Assembly: GCA_025058955.1 (NCBI GenBank)
Contig: JANXDV010000057.1
Span: 1-7,072, forward strand
DNA: 7,072 nucleotides
Direction: 5' to 3'
DNA from: Archaeoglobaceae archaeon
GTDB lineage: Archaea > Halobacteriota > Archaeoglobi > Archaeoglobales > Archaeoglobaceae
Part shown: in pieces, positions 1 to 5,254 of the stretch
Layout of the letters: every line of letters begins with the position of its first letter
Numbering within the stretch: the stretch's first letter is position 1
Program-made: the position numbers and the translations under genes
Notes under the pieces: generated by a model
Databases searched by the model: none
What the model saw: the letters and a program-made list of their open reading frames with translations, nothing else
Told to the model about the DNA's origin: nothing

Positions 1-215
1 ATTTTTCTCTCCTCTTTTACTTCTTTTTCAACCACTAATTCTTCTTTTTTCTCGATCTTCACTTCTCTTTCACAATTTGGACAAAATATTTTGTTTTCTG
101 ATTCGAAAAGTGGAAATTTGCATTCAGAACAATACTGAGATAGCATTTTTGCTCCCTTGCGTAAAAGCTGTGCTGCATCGATTATGCTTTCTTCCGAAAT
201 TTTTTTATTACTCAC
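1..215 (-). CDS. Zinc-ribbon protein of the autoantigen p27 (Sjogren's/scleroderma autoantigen 1) family, partial
   Basis: The minus strand reads an open frame from a GTG at 215-213 to the window edge, so the C-terminus is missing. The N-terminus has an amphipathic stretch, DAAQLLRKGAKML (about residues 13-25), followed by a four-cysteine zinc ribbon (YCSEC and FCPNC, Cys 29, 32, 45 and 48). This 'LLxxGAxML plus CxxC...CxxC' layout is typical of the small archaeal p27 autoantigen-like family, whose function is not established. After the ribbon the protein becomes very rich in Glu and Lys, which explains the T-rich start of the window. The GTG was chosen because the family helix lies upstream of the first ATG (Met 24) and an in-frame TGA sits four codons before it. 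It diverges from the UPF0147 gene. Family call fairly sure; cellular role unknown. Confidence 0.75.
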   Translation of the reverse strand, partial: MSNKKISEESIIDAAQLLRKGAKMLSQYCSECKFPLFESENKIFCPNCEREVKIEKKEELVVEKEVKEERK

Positions 216-233
216 AAACTTCTGTTCTCAGAA

Positions 234-246
234 GAATATTAAAAAG
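234..246. promoter_or_regulatory. Probable shared TATA region for two divergent genes
   Basis: The AT-rich element AATATTAAAAA lies about 25 bases before the GTG of the minus-strand zinc-ribbon gene and about 29 bases before the ATG of the plus-strand UPF0147 gene. Both distances fit an archaeal TATA box. The minus gene would be leaderless; the plus gene would have a few leader bases including the GGTGG just before its ATG. This is read from position and composition only. Confidence 0.45.
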
Positions 247-268
247 TTGCCATTCTGGGGTGGTGGAG

Positions 269-523
269 ATGGCGAAAAAGGTGCCTGAGAGCGTTTTAAA
301 TACCTTAGATAGGTTAATACAGGATGATACTGTCCCAAGGAGTGTTAGAAGGGTTGCAAGTGAGATTAAGGAGAAACTTCTCTCAAGTAAGAAGGTTTCT
401 GTAGAAGCTGCGTCTGCGATCACGATCTTAGAAGACATCTCAGCAGATCCAAATCTTCCAATGCACGTTAGAACAATGATCTGGAATCTTGCAAGCCAGT
501 TAGAGAGGATTTCTGTTGAGTGA
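269..523 (+). CDS. UPF0147 family protein
   Basis: This small helical protein of 84 residues matches the archaeal UPF0147 family by eye: an N-terminal helix ending in DDTVPRSVRRVA (about residues 20-31) and a C-terminal block ILEDISADPNLPMHVRTMIW (about residues 54-73), which is the family hallmark. No catalytic motif or membrane segment is visible and the family function is unknown. The start is the ATG at 269, supported by the usual family length of about 85 residues and by GGTGG (262-266) just upstream; a longer in-frame extension from an ATG at 77 has no family resemblance and runs across the opposite gene. It is the first gene of a plus-strand operon and overlaps the next gene by eight bases, which suggests translational coupling. 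Confidence 0.88.
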   Translation: MAKKVPESVLNTLDRLIQDDTVPRSVRRVASEIKEKLLSSKKVSVEAASAITILEDISADPNLPMHVRTMIWNLASQLERISVE

Positions 524-1079
524 AATAAAAAAAGAACTTCTTAGAAAATTAATTCATTTTTCTGGTCTTCTCTACATTCCCGTTTATTTATCCTTTGGCT
601 CTCAATTTGTCATTTTGGCTTTAATGGCTATTATAGCGATTTTATTACCAATAGAAGTTTTAAGGTTGAAGAAAGGGTATTTTCGTCTCGTATCTCGTGA
701 ATACGAGGAGAAGAAATTGGGGGCTCACATCTACTTTCTATTCTCAATGCTCTTAGTAACTTTAATCTTCCCGAGAGACTCTTGCTTTGTAGCTCTTACA
801 ACTTCGATCGTTGGAGATGGCTTTGCGGGAATCGTTAGAAAGATCACGGGTAAAGAAAATTTGGCAAGCAGTTCAATGTTCTTTTCTTCCGCAATCGGAA
901 TAGCTCTTCTGGAATTGTTCCAAATTTCTGCATTGATAGCAATTTTTTGTGGAACCGCAATTGAAAGAATTCGAAAAGTTGGGAGAATTTACATTCAGGA
1001 TAATTTTTCTGTCCCTCTTGCAACCGCATTTGCGGATCATTCAGTAAAGTATATCATTTCATCATCCTTCAAGTTTTAG
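516..1079 (+). CDS. Membrane CTP-dependent kinase / cytidylyltransferase family protein (dolichol/phytol kinase-like)
   Basis: An integral membrane protein of 187 residues from the dolichol kinase / phosphatidate cytidylyltransferase superfamily. Visible signatures are RKLIHFSG near the N-terminus (residues 10-17, the RKxxH motif), the nucleotide-binding segment SIVGDGFAGIVRKITGK (97-113), a conserved Glu (150) and QDNFSVPL (161-168), equivalent to the 'DNxxxPL' motif of CTP-dependent dolichol and phytol kinases. About five hydrophobic segments are seen (near 16-28, 30-47, 73-86, 120-147 and 165-182). By family it should phosphorylate an isoprenoid alcohol or activate a lipid phosphate; the substrate cannot be read from sequence. 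The start is TTG at 516 with GAGAGGA seven bases upstream, overlapping the UPF0147 stop. The IMPase/FBPase gene follows after one base. Family sure, substrate unsure. Confidence 0.8.
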   Translation: MSEIKKELLRKLIHFSGLLYIPVYLSFGSQFVILALMAIIAILLPIEVLRLKKGYFRLVSREYEEKKLGAHIYFLFSMLLVTLIFPRDSCFVALTTSIVGDGFAGIVRKITGKENLASSSMFFSSAIGIALLELFQISALIAIFCGTAIERIRKVGRIYIQDNFSVPLATAFADHSVKYIISSSFKF

Positions 1080-1080
1080 T

Positions 1081-1830
1081 ATGGACGAAATGGATGCACT
1101 AAGGCTTTCGAGAGAGGTTGCGAGGAATGTCCTTAAAGCTATAAACAGCATTCCACCAAGCAAGAGAGGGGAATTTTACGAAATTGGTAAGAGTGGTGTA
1201 ACGAAACTTATTGATAAGGTTGCAGAGAATTCCGCTCTTGAAGTGCTTAGAAAGGAGAATCTCAGGATTTTGAGCGAAGAATGCGGAGTTGTTGGCGAGG
1301 GAGACATTTTTGTAGCACTCGATCCACTTGATGGAACTTTCAATGCGATTCGTGGAATCCCAATTTACTCTGTAAGCTTATGTTTTTCCAACTCTGAAAA
1401 ATTTGGTGATGCATTTTTCGCCTATGTTTTCAATCTTTGCAGTGGCGATGAGTATTATGCAGATAGAAAAGCTTACAAGAATGGAAAAGAAATTAGAATA
1501 GGAGAGAAGGAAAGATTAGAAGATTTAAATGCTATTGTTTATTACCCTGATCGCCCGTTGCCATTCAAAAGGATCAGAGCTCTTGGCAGTGCTGCACTTG
1601 AAACCTGTTTCGTTGCAGAAGGACTTTTTGACTGCTTCGTGGATCTAAGGGGGATGCTGAGAATCTTCGATGTTGCTGGTGGGATCTATATTCTTGAAAA
1701 AGCAGGAGGAGTTGCTTTTGATGAAAAAGGTCAGTCCTTGGAGAAAAAGAGGTTTGAAGTTTCAGAAAGGGTAAACGTTATTGCTACAAACAGAAAGCTG
1801 TATAAGAAGTTGCAGGAGCTGGTAGTATGA
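1081..1830 (+). CDS. suhB: Bifunctional inositol-1-monophosphatase / fructose-1,6-bisphosphatase (archaeal type IV)
   Basis: A soluble, metal-dependent phosphatase of 249 residues. It carries the IMPase signatures: EE at 66-67, the metal-binding DPLDGT (81-86) followed by FNAIRGIPIYSVSL, and the second Asp motif RIFDVAGG (194-201, Asp197). Throughout it resembles A. fulgidus AF2372 as I remember it (252 residues), including TKLIDKVAE near residue 41. Archaeal members hydrolyse both inositol-1-phosphate and fructose-1,6-bisphosphate, so it may serve gluconeogenesis and di-myo-inositol phosphate (thermoprotective solute) synthesis. The redox-active Cys that I recall near position 150 of AF2372 is Leu149 here, while the partner Cys (FDCFVD, about 185) is kept. 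It starts one base after the preceding stop without a clear ribosome-binding site, and its TGA overlaps the NAD kinase ATG by four bases, so it is probably translated by coupling. Confidence 0.93.
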   Translation: MDEMDALRLSREVARNVLKAINSIPPSKRGEFYEIGKSGVTKLIDKVAENSALEVLRKENLRILSEECGVVGEGDIFVALDPLDGTFNAIRGIPIYSVSLCFSNSEKFGDAFFAYVFNLCSGDEYYADRKAYKNGKEIRIGEKERLEDLNAIVYYPDRPLPFKRIRALGSAALETCFVAEGLFDCFVDLRGMLRIFDVAGGIYILEKAGGVAFDEKGQSLEKKRFEVSERVNVIATNRKLYKKLQELVV

Positions 1831-2579
1831 GGTCTGCGGTAGTCTATAAATCGCCAGAAATACTTGCGAGGGTTGAAAAAATATTATTAGAGCTTGGACA
1901 TGAAGTAGAAAGTTTTAACAAGCCCTCAAAGTCGCTCGAGAGTTTTGATTTCATAGTAAGCATAGGTGGTGATGGAACAATTTTATCGATTCTCCAAGAA
2001 GTCCGAAATTGTCCCCCGATCTTTGGAATAAACTCTGGAAAGATTGGGTTCCTAACGCATTCAAATACTACTGACTTCGAGGAGAAGCTGATAAAGGCAA
2101 TAAAAGAGTTCAAGACTGAGAAGTTCGATAGAATAAAATGCTCCTGCGAAAATGCAGAATGCTTGGCTTTGAATGAAATTGCATTTCTTGGAAGAGAAAG
2201 AGCTAAGTTAACGGAAATTTCGATAAAAATAGACTCCATAGAGGTTGACAAGATCAGATGTGATGGAGTTATCGTTGCAACCCAGATTGGTTCTACCGCT
2301 TACTCCTTTTCCGCTGGCGGTCCAGTCGTGGAGCCTTATCATGCTTCGATGATCATAGTCCCAGTCGCCCCATTCAGATTTGGTTGGAAGCCCATAGTCA
2401 TTGGAATTGATCGTGTTGTTGAATTAGAGGCGAAAAGTGGTGGGGTTGCAGTTGTTGATGGAAAAAGAACTTTTGAAGCGGAGAAGGTAAGGATTACAAA
2501 GTCGGAATTTCCCGCAGTGTTTTTCAAAAGAGAAGATAGAATTAAACATCTTTTCTATATTATGAAGAAAATAGAATAA
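1827..2579 (+). CDS. nadK: NAD kinase
   Basis: Phosphorylates NAD to NADP in the cytosol and so supplies NADPH-dependent biosynthesis. The protein of 250 residues is the normal length for the archaeal enzyme (A. fulgidus AF2373 is about 249). Key motifs are visible: GGDGT (47-51, with the catalytic Asp49), GINSGKIGFLT (67-77), the NE pair of LNEIAF (116-117), and the glycine-rich CDGVIVATQIGSTAYSFSAGG segment (about 145-165) that shapes the NAD site. It follows the phosphatase gene with a four-base ATGA overlap, a gene pair also adjacent in A. fulgidus, and GGAG lies eight bases before the ATG. It is the last protein gene of the operon; the TATA box of the downstream non-coding RNA begins just after its stop codon. 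No anomalies seen. Confidence 0.95.
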   Translation: MRSAVVYKSPEILARVEKILLELGHEVESFNKPSKSLESFDFIVSIGGDGTILSILQEVRNCPPIFGINSGKIGFLTHSNTTDFEEKLIKAIKEFKTEKFDRIKCSCENAECLALNEIAFLGRERAKLTEISIKIDSIEVDKIRCDGVIVATQIGSTAYSFSAGGPVVEPYHASMIIVPVAPFRFGWKPIVIGIDRVVELEAKSGGVAVVDGKRTFEAEKVRITKSEFPAVFFKREDRIKHLFYIMKKIE

Positions 2580-2581
2580 GA

Positions 2582-2589
2582 TTTAATAC
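2582..2589 (+). promoter_or_regulatory. TATA box of the H/ACA RNA gene
   Basis: TTTAATAC directly follows the nadK stop codon, and its centre lies about 25 bases before the first base of the basal stem of hairpin I (2610). This is the spacing expected between an archaeal TATA box and a transcription start at or near the mature 5' end of the RNA. It suggests independent transcription rather than release from the nadK message. No upstream BRE was clearly recognised. Confidence 0.55.
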
Positions 2590-2609
2590 CTCATACAAAC
2601 TATTTTTAA

Positions 2610-2678
2610 CCCCCGAACGGGGAAGAGGCGGAGAAAGCGGAGCTTCCGATGAAGCCTTTCTGCGAGCTCGGGGGAACA
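2610..2678 (+). other. H/ACA hairpin I with ACA box
   Basis: Basal stem 2610-2616 pairs with 2668-2674 (CCCCCGA with UCGGGGG). Guide arms are 2617-2623 (ACGGGGA) and 2660-2667 (CUGCGAGC). Upper stem is 2624-2629 with 2654-2659. The kink-turn is GA 2631-2632 against GA 2651-2652, with bulge GAU 2648-2650. Apical stem is 2633-2638 with 2642-2647 (one A.C mismatch), loop GGA. ACA lies at 2676-2678. Predicted target form: GCUCGCAG-U-N-UCCCCGU, where U is the modified base. Confidence 0.82.
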
Positions 2679-2680
2679 AG

Positions 2681-2753
2681 CCATGTTGATAGGTCCCCTG
2701 AGGAGCGAGCAAAAATGCTTGCAATGATTCTGGGGCAACCCGAACATGGGACA
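2681..2753 (+). other. H/ACA hairpin II with ACA box
   Basis: Basal stem 2681-2687 pairs with 2743-2749 (CCAUGUU with AACAUGG). Guide arms are 2688-2694 (GAUAGGU) and 2736-2742 (CAACCCG). Upper stem is CCCC 2695-2698 with GGGG 2732-2735, a U.U, then GAG with UUC. The kink-turn is GA 2703-2704 against GA 2726-2727, with bulge AAU 2723-2725. Apical stem is GCGAGC 2705-2710 with GCUUGC 2717-2722, loop AAAAAU. ACA lies at 2751-2753. Predicted target form: CGGGUUG-U-N-ACCUAUC. Confidence 0.86.
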
Positions 2754-2755
2754 GT

Positions 2756-2824
2756 CCTCGGGGGGTCAAATGCTAAGAGCGAGCGAATGCTTGCGATGAA
2801 TGGCGTTGTTATCCCCGAGGCACA
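2756..2824 (+). other. H/ACA hairpin III with ACA box
   Basis: Basal stem 2756-2763 pairs perfectly with 2813-2820 (CCUCGGGG with CCCCGAGG). Upper stem is 2769-2775 with 2801-2807. Guide arms are 2764-2768 (GGUCA) and 2808-2812 (GUUAU), or a little longer if the lowest upper-stem pairs open. The kink-turn is GA 2777-2778 against GA 2798-2799, with bulge GAU 2795-2797. Apical stem is GCGAGC 2779-2784 with GCUUGC 2789-2794, loop GAAU. ACA lies at 2822-2824. Predicted target form: AUAAC-U-N-UGACC. The 3' arm overlaps the end of queC on the other strand. Confidence 0.85.
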
Positions 2825-3534
2825 TTTTCCTTGAATCCCTTGTAAATTTCAACAGCCTTTCTCCATTCCTCTTCATTTAGCAAGGGATCTCTGATTCCAT
2901 TGCTTAGAAAAGCTTCAGTTCTCTCAACGCAGGTGCCACAGGTTAAACAAGGTCTTTCTTCGCCACGATAACAGCTCCAAGTTAACTCATAAGGAACTCC
3001 AAGCTTTAAACCTAAGGAAACAATTTCAGACTTTGTCATTTCCACAAATGGTGCCTTAAGCTCTACTGGGCTCCAGAGATTGCCTAAATAGATTGCTGTA
3101 TCTAAAGCTTTGATGAACTCTTTTCTGCAGTCGGGATAAACGCTGTAATCGCTTTTGTGTGCAGCGTAATGAACTTCATTTGCTCCAATTTTTACCGCAT
3201 ATCCGACAGCTATGGAGAGCAAGATCATGTTTCTGTTCGGCACAATTGTAGCTTTTTGCCTCTCCTCTGTGTAAAATCCTTCTGGAATTCCATCTTCACC
3301 AGTTATTGCTCCTTTTGAGATTAAATCGTGAATCGAGCTTATGTCCACAACCCTATGTTCCAATTTCCCAAACTTCTTTGCCTTTTCAACCAGTTTTTTT
3401 GCAAATTCAACCTCTTTGCTGTGTCTCTGCCTATAAATAAAAGTTATTGCAGATACTTCGTAGCCTTTGCTCAGCAAATAGTAAAGCAGAGTCGATGAAT
3501 CCACGCCACCGCTAAGTATGAGCACCGCCTTCAC
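2809..3534 (-). CDS. queC: 7-cyano-7-deazaguanine (preQ0) synthase, QueC
   Basis: Converts 7-carboxy-7-deazaguanine to preQ0 using ATP and ammonia; in archaea preQ0 is inserted at tRNA position 15 by archaeal TGT and becomes archaeosine. The sequence shows the PP-loop SGGVDS (8-13), VPNRN (98-102), YAAHKSDYSVYPDCR (about 123-137) and the zinc site CYRGEERPCLTCGTC with Cys 188, 196, 199 and 202. At 241 residues it has the usual length. I place the start at GTG 3534 because it gives the family N-terminus (M/V)KAVLILSGGVDSS; a TTG at 3549 would add five residues. Neither has a clear ribosome-binding site. It is the last gene of the ala-dph6-queC operon, close behind dph6. Its last codons and stop lie antisense to hairpin III of the H/ACA RNA. 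Confidence 0.94.
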   Translation of the reverse strand: MKAVLILSGGVDSSTLLYYLLSKGYEVSAITFIYRQRHSKEVEFAKKLVEKAKKFGKLEHRVVDISSIHDLISKGAITGEDGIPEGFYTEERQKATIVPNRNMILLSIAVGYAVKIGANEVHYAAHKSDYSVYPDCRKEFIKALDTAIYLGNLWSPVELKAPFVEMTKSEIVSLGLKLGVPYELTWSCYRGEERPCLTCGTCVERTEAFLSNGIRDPLLNEEEWRKAVEIYKGFKENVPRG

Positions 3535-3551
3535 GAAGAAATTTTGCAATC

Positions 3552-4238
3552 TTAGAATATATCCTTATCCACGATCTCGTAGTCTTTGACAATCGCAACT
3601 CCACTATTCCCAAACCACAGCTTTTCCAATTTTCGCAAATTTATTTTCTTCCTGAATAAAGGAGCGTTTAGCACCAGAGATTCGTATTCTCCACCTTCTC
3701 CGGCTAAGTTAACACCATACTTCCTGTTCAACCTTTTCAAAGCTTCAATGCACTCCTCATCTATCCTTCTTCCCAAAAAGCTCTCATCAAGACCCATCGC
3801 TGAAACGCTCACCATGATCGCCTCAAATTTATCGGCGATTTCACGCAAAATTTTCTCCTGATCTTCACCCCAAAGAGGGGCGAAAAGTTTTAAACCAAGC
3901 TTTTTGCAGGTTCTTTCAACTCTCTTAAACTGATAAAGTGAAGCTATTGCCCCTATGCAGACCGCATCGAGTTTTAACTTCGAAAGTTCATTTTCAAGCT
4001 CGAAAACTTCTTTTTCTTCCTCTCCAGAGACCTCTATTTTCTTCAAAGGTAGCTCAAGGCATTTTGCAACAGCATCAAGCATGTGAAGGTTTACGGTGTG
4101 GAACATATAGGATTCGGGGTTCTTTGGATAAGCTCCTACAAGGATCAAATCCTTTTTATCAATTCTTTGGCTTTCTAAAAGCCTATGCAGAGCCAAAATC
4201 GAATCCTTGCCTCCAGAAGTAAGAACTGCAACTCTCAT
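3552..4238 (-). CDS. dph6: Diphthine--ammonia ligase (Dph6), PP-loop ATPase
   Basis: By family this enzyme catalyses the last step of diphthamide synthesis, ATP-dependent amidation of diphthine on the conserved histidine of elongation factor 2. Visible signatures of the archaeal/eukaryotic Dph6 family are the PP-loop SGGKDS (8-13), VCIGAIASLYQFKRVE (about 92-107), APLW (119-122) and the C-terminal AGEGGEYESLVLNAPLF (178-194). At 228 residues it is the length of single-domain archaeal members, without the RidA-like extension of eukaryotic Dph6. Its ATG overlaps the alanine dehydrogenase TGA by four bases, and queC follows after a short gap. It sits directly beside another PP-loop enzyme (queC); both adenylate a carboxylate and use ammonia. 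Family assignment firm; the biochemical role is by analogy. Confidence 0.9.
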   Translation of the reverse strand: MRVAVLTSGGKDSILALHRLLESQRIDKKDLILVGAYPKNPESYMFHTVNLHMLDAVAKCLELPLKKIEVSGEEEKEVFELENELSKLKLDAVCIGAIASLYQFKRVERTCKKLGLKLFAPLWGEDQEKILREIADKFEAIMVSVSAMGLDESFLGRRIDEECIEALKRLNRKYGVNLAGEGGEYESLVLNAPLFRKKINLRKLEKLWFGNSGVAIVKDYEIVDKDIF

Positions 4239-5203
4239 TCTAAATCCAAAAGCCTAAACTTCTTTCCAGCATTGATTTTGATCGCCTTCTCGTAAACGAT
4301 TTTTGCAACCGCAATGTCTTGAATTGCCAAGCCTGTTGAATCGAAAATCGTGATCTCGTTTCCTTCTCTGCCCTTCTTTTTTCCAGCTATAATTTCGCCG
4401 AGAGAAGCGTAAATATCTTTTTCCGAAATCAAACCCTTTGAAACCGCTACATTCACTTCTCCACCATGCAAAGCCTGATGAATGTCATCAACAACGATCT
4501 TAGCTCTAAGCAGAGTCTTTATCTCCAGCTCTTGTTTTCCAGGAGCGTCAGCACCAATTGCATTTATATGAGTTCCTTCTTTGATCCACTCATCCCTTAC
4601 AACTGGCTCGGTTGAAGGAGTTGTAGTTACAAGAACATCGCAATCGCACACATCTTCTGCTTTTCTAAGCTCACATTTAATCCCTTGTGTTTCACAGAAC
4701 TTCTTAAAATCCTCTTCAGCTTTTTTGTTTATATCGTAAGCTTTTACAAGCTCAACCTTGCAAAGCTCTTTGATTGCGAGCAATTGAAATCGAGCTTGCT
4801 TTCCACAGCCAACGAATCCAAAAACTCTGCTATCTTTTCTAGCGAGATATCTGATCGCAACACCTCCTGCAGCGCCAGTTCGCAATGAAGTCAGAAAGGT
4901 CGCATCCATCACCGCAAGCGGAAAACCATTTGAAGGATTGTTTAAAATTAAGATCGCCATAACACAAGGCAATCCTTTTTCAGGATTTTTTGGATGTGAG
5001 TTCACCCATTTCAAACCCGCATAACCCATAATAAAGGCAGGCATTGCCCTTAGATCGCCCTGCTCAAAATAAAGGTATACTTTTGGTGGCATAATGGCTT
5101 TCGATAAGGCATAGTCCTTGAAAGCTTCTTCAACTGCATTTATGGCTTCTTTCATCGTTATAAGGCTTTTCACTTCATCAGCTGAAAGGATTAATGTCTC
5201 CAT
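4235..5203 (-). CDS. ala: Alanine dehydrogenase (ornithine cyclodeaminase / mu-crystallin family)
   Basis: An NAD-dependent dehydrogenase of 322 residues, the same length as A. fulgidus alanine dehydrogenase (AF1665) as I remember it, and very similar along its length. It interconverts alanine and pyruvate plus ammonia. Visible elements are the N-terminal METLIL, substrate-site residues MPPKVYL (Lys41), GDLRAMPA (Arg52) and GLKWVNSHP (catalytic-type Lys65), the SLRTGAAGG segment (106-114), the Rossmann motif GFVGCGKQA (129-137), VTTTPS, and GTHINAIGADAPGKQEL with the conserved Asp. Related family members act on ornithine or other amino acids, so alanine specificity rests on resemblance to AF1665. 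First gene of the ala-dph6-queC operon; it overlaps dph6 by four bases. The palindromic ATTTAAAT about 27 bases upstream is the likely TATA box, so the message may be leaderless. Confidence 0.92.
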   Translation of the reverse strand: METLILSADEVKSLITMKEAINAVEEAFKDYALSKAIMPPKVYLYFEQGDLRAMPAFIMGYAGLKWVNSHPKNPEKGLPCVMAILILNNPSNGFPLAVMDATFLTSLRTGAAGGVAIRYLARKDSRVFGFVGCGKQARFQLLAIKELCKVELVKAYDINKKAEEDFKKFCETQGIKCELRKAEDVCDCDVLVTTTPSTEPVVRDEWIKEGTHINAIGADAPGKQELEIKTLLRAKIVVDDIHQALHGGEVNVAVSKGLISEKDIYASLGEIIAGKKKGREGNEITIFDSTGLAIQDIAVAKIVYEKAIKINAGKKFRLLDLE

Positions 5204-5224
5204 ATTTTAATAGAAAAGAGAGAG

Positions 5225-5236
5225 ATATTTAAATTT
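5225..5236. promoter_or_regulatory. Palindromic TATA box shared by divergent genes
   Basis: ATTTAAAT at 5227-5234 is a perfect eight-base palindrome inside an AT-rich run. Its centre is about 25 bases before the ATG of the plus-strand repeat protein (5255) and about 27 bases before the ATG of alanine dehydrogenase on the minus strand (5203). Only 51 bases separate the two start codons, and neither has a Shine-Dalgarno sequence, so one symmetric element may serve two leaderless transcripts. Confidence 0.55.
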
Positions 5237-5254
5237 TCAGAATCACTCTTTACT

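Larger units (their letters stand above)
2610..2824 (+). ncRNA. Three-hairpin H/ACA guide RNA (pseudouridylation guide)
   Basis: The segment is clearly richer in G and C than its AT-rich flanks and folds into three consecutive hairpins of one plan. Each has a perfect 7-8 base-pair basal stem, an internal loop able to act as a pseudouridylation pocket, an upper stem, a kink-turn and a short apical stem-loop, then one unpaired base and an ACA box (2676-2678, 2751-2753, 2822-2824). Hairpins are separated by two bases. Each kink-turn has tandem G.A pairs and a three-base bulge (GAU, AAU, GAU) on the 3' side. The distance from upper stem to ACA is 16, 15 and 14 bases, matching the H/ACA rule. Such RNAs act with Cbf5, Nop10, Gar1 and L7Ae to isomerise uridines, usually in rRNA. 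I recall a multi-hairpin A. fulgidus H/ACA RNA named Afu-46, of which this may be a homologue. Fold drawn by eye; targets unassigned. Confidence 0.9.

Noticed and set aside
77..268. N-terminal extension of the UPF0147 protein from an upstream ATG
   Set aside because: The extension runs antisense through the zinc-ribbon gene and the promoter region; family length and GGTGG both favour the ATG at 269.
1844..2527. Long minus-strand open frames within nadK
   Set aside because: They are antisense shadows of a convincing NAD kinase gene with intact motifs.
2560..2769. A 69-codon minus-strand open frame across the nadK end and the guide RNA
   Set aside because: It is antisense to hairpins and a real gene, shows no family resemblance, and has no promoter or ribosome-binding site.
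2610..2824. RNase P RNA or SRP RNA
   Set aside because: The conserved RNase P core blocks and the SRP helix 8 signature are not seen, whereas the repeated kink-turn plus ACA plan fits H/ACA guides throughout.
2649..2834. A 61-codon plus-strand open frame starting MKPFCELGG, considered as a small protein or the tail of a transposase
   Set aside because: It lies inside the H/ACA RNA, resembles no family, has no ribosome-binding site, and its open state follows from the GC-rich structured sequence. The three hairpins with ACA boxes explain the region better.
3535..3549. TTG start for queC
   Set aside because: It adds five residues before the family-typical KAVLILSGG start; the GTG at 3534 fits better, though this is not proven without transcript or protein data.
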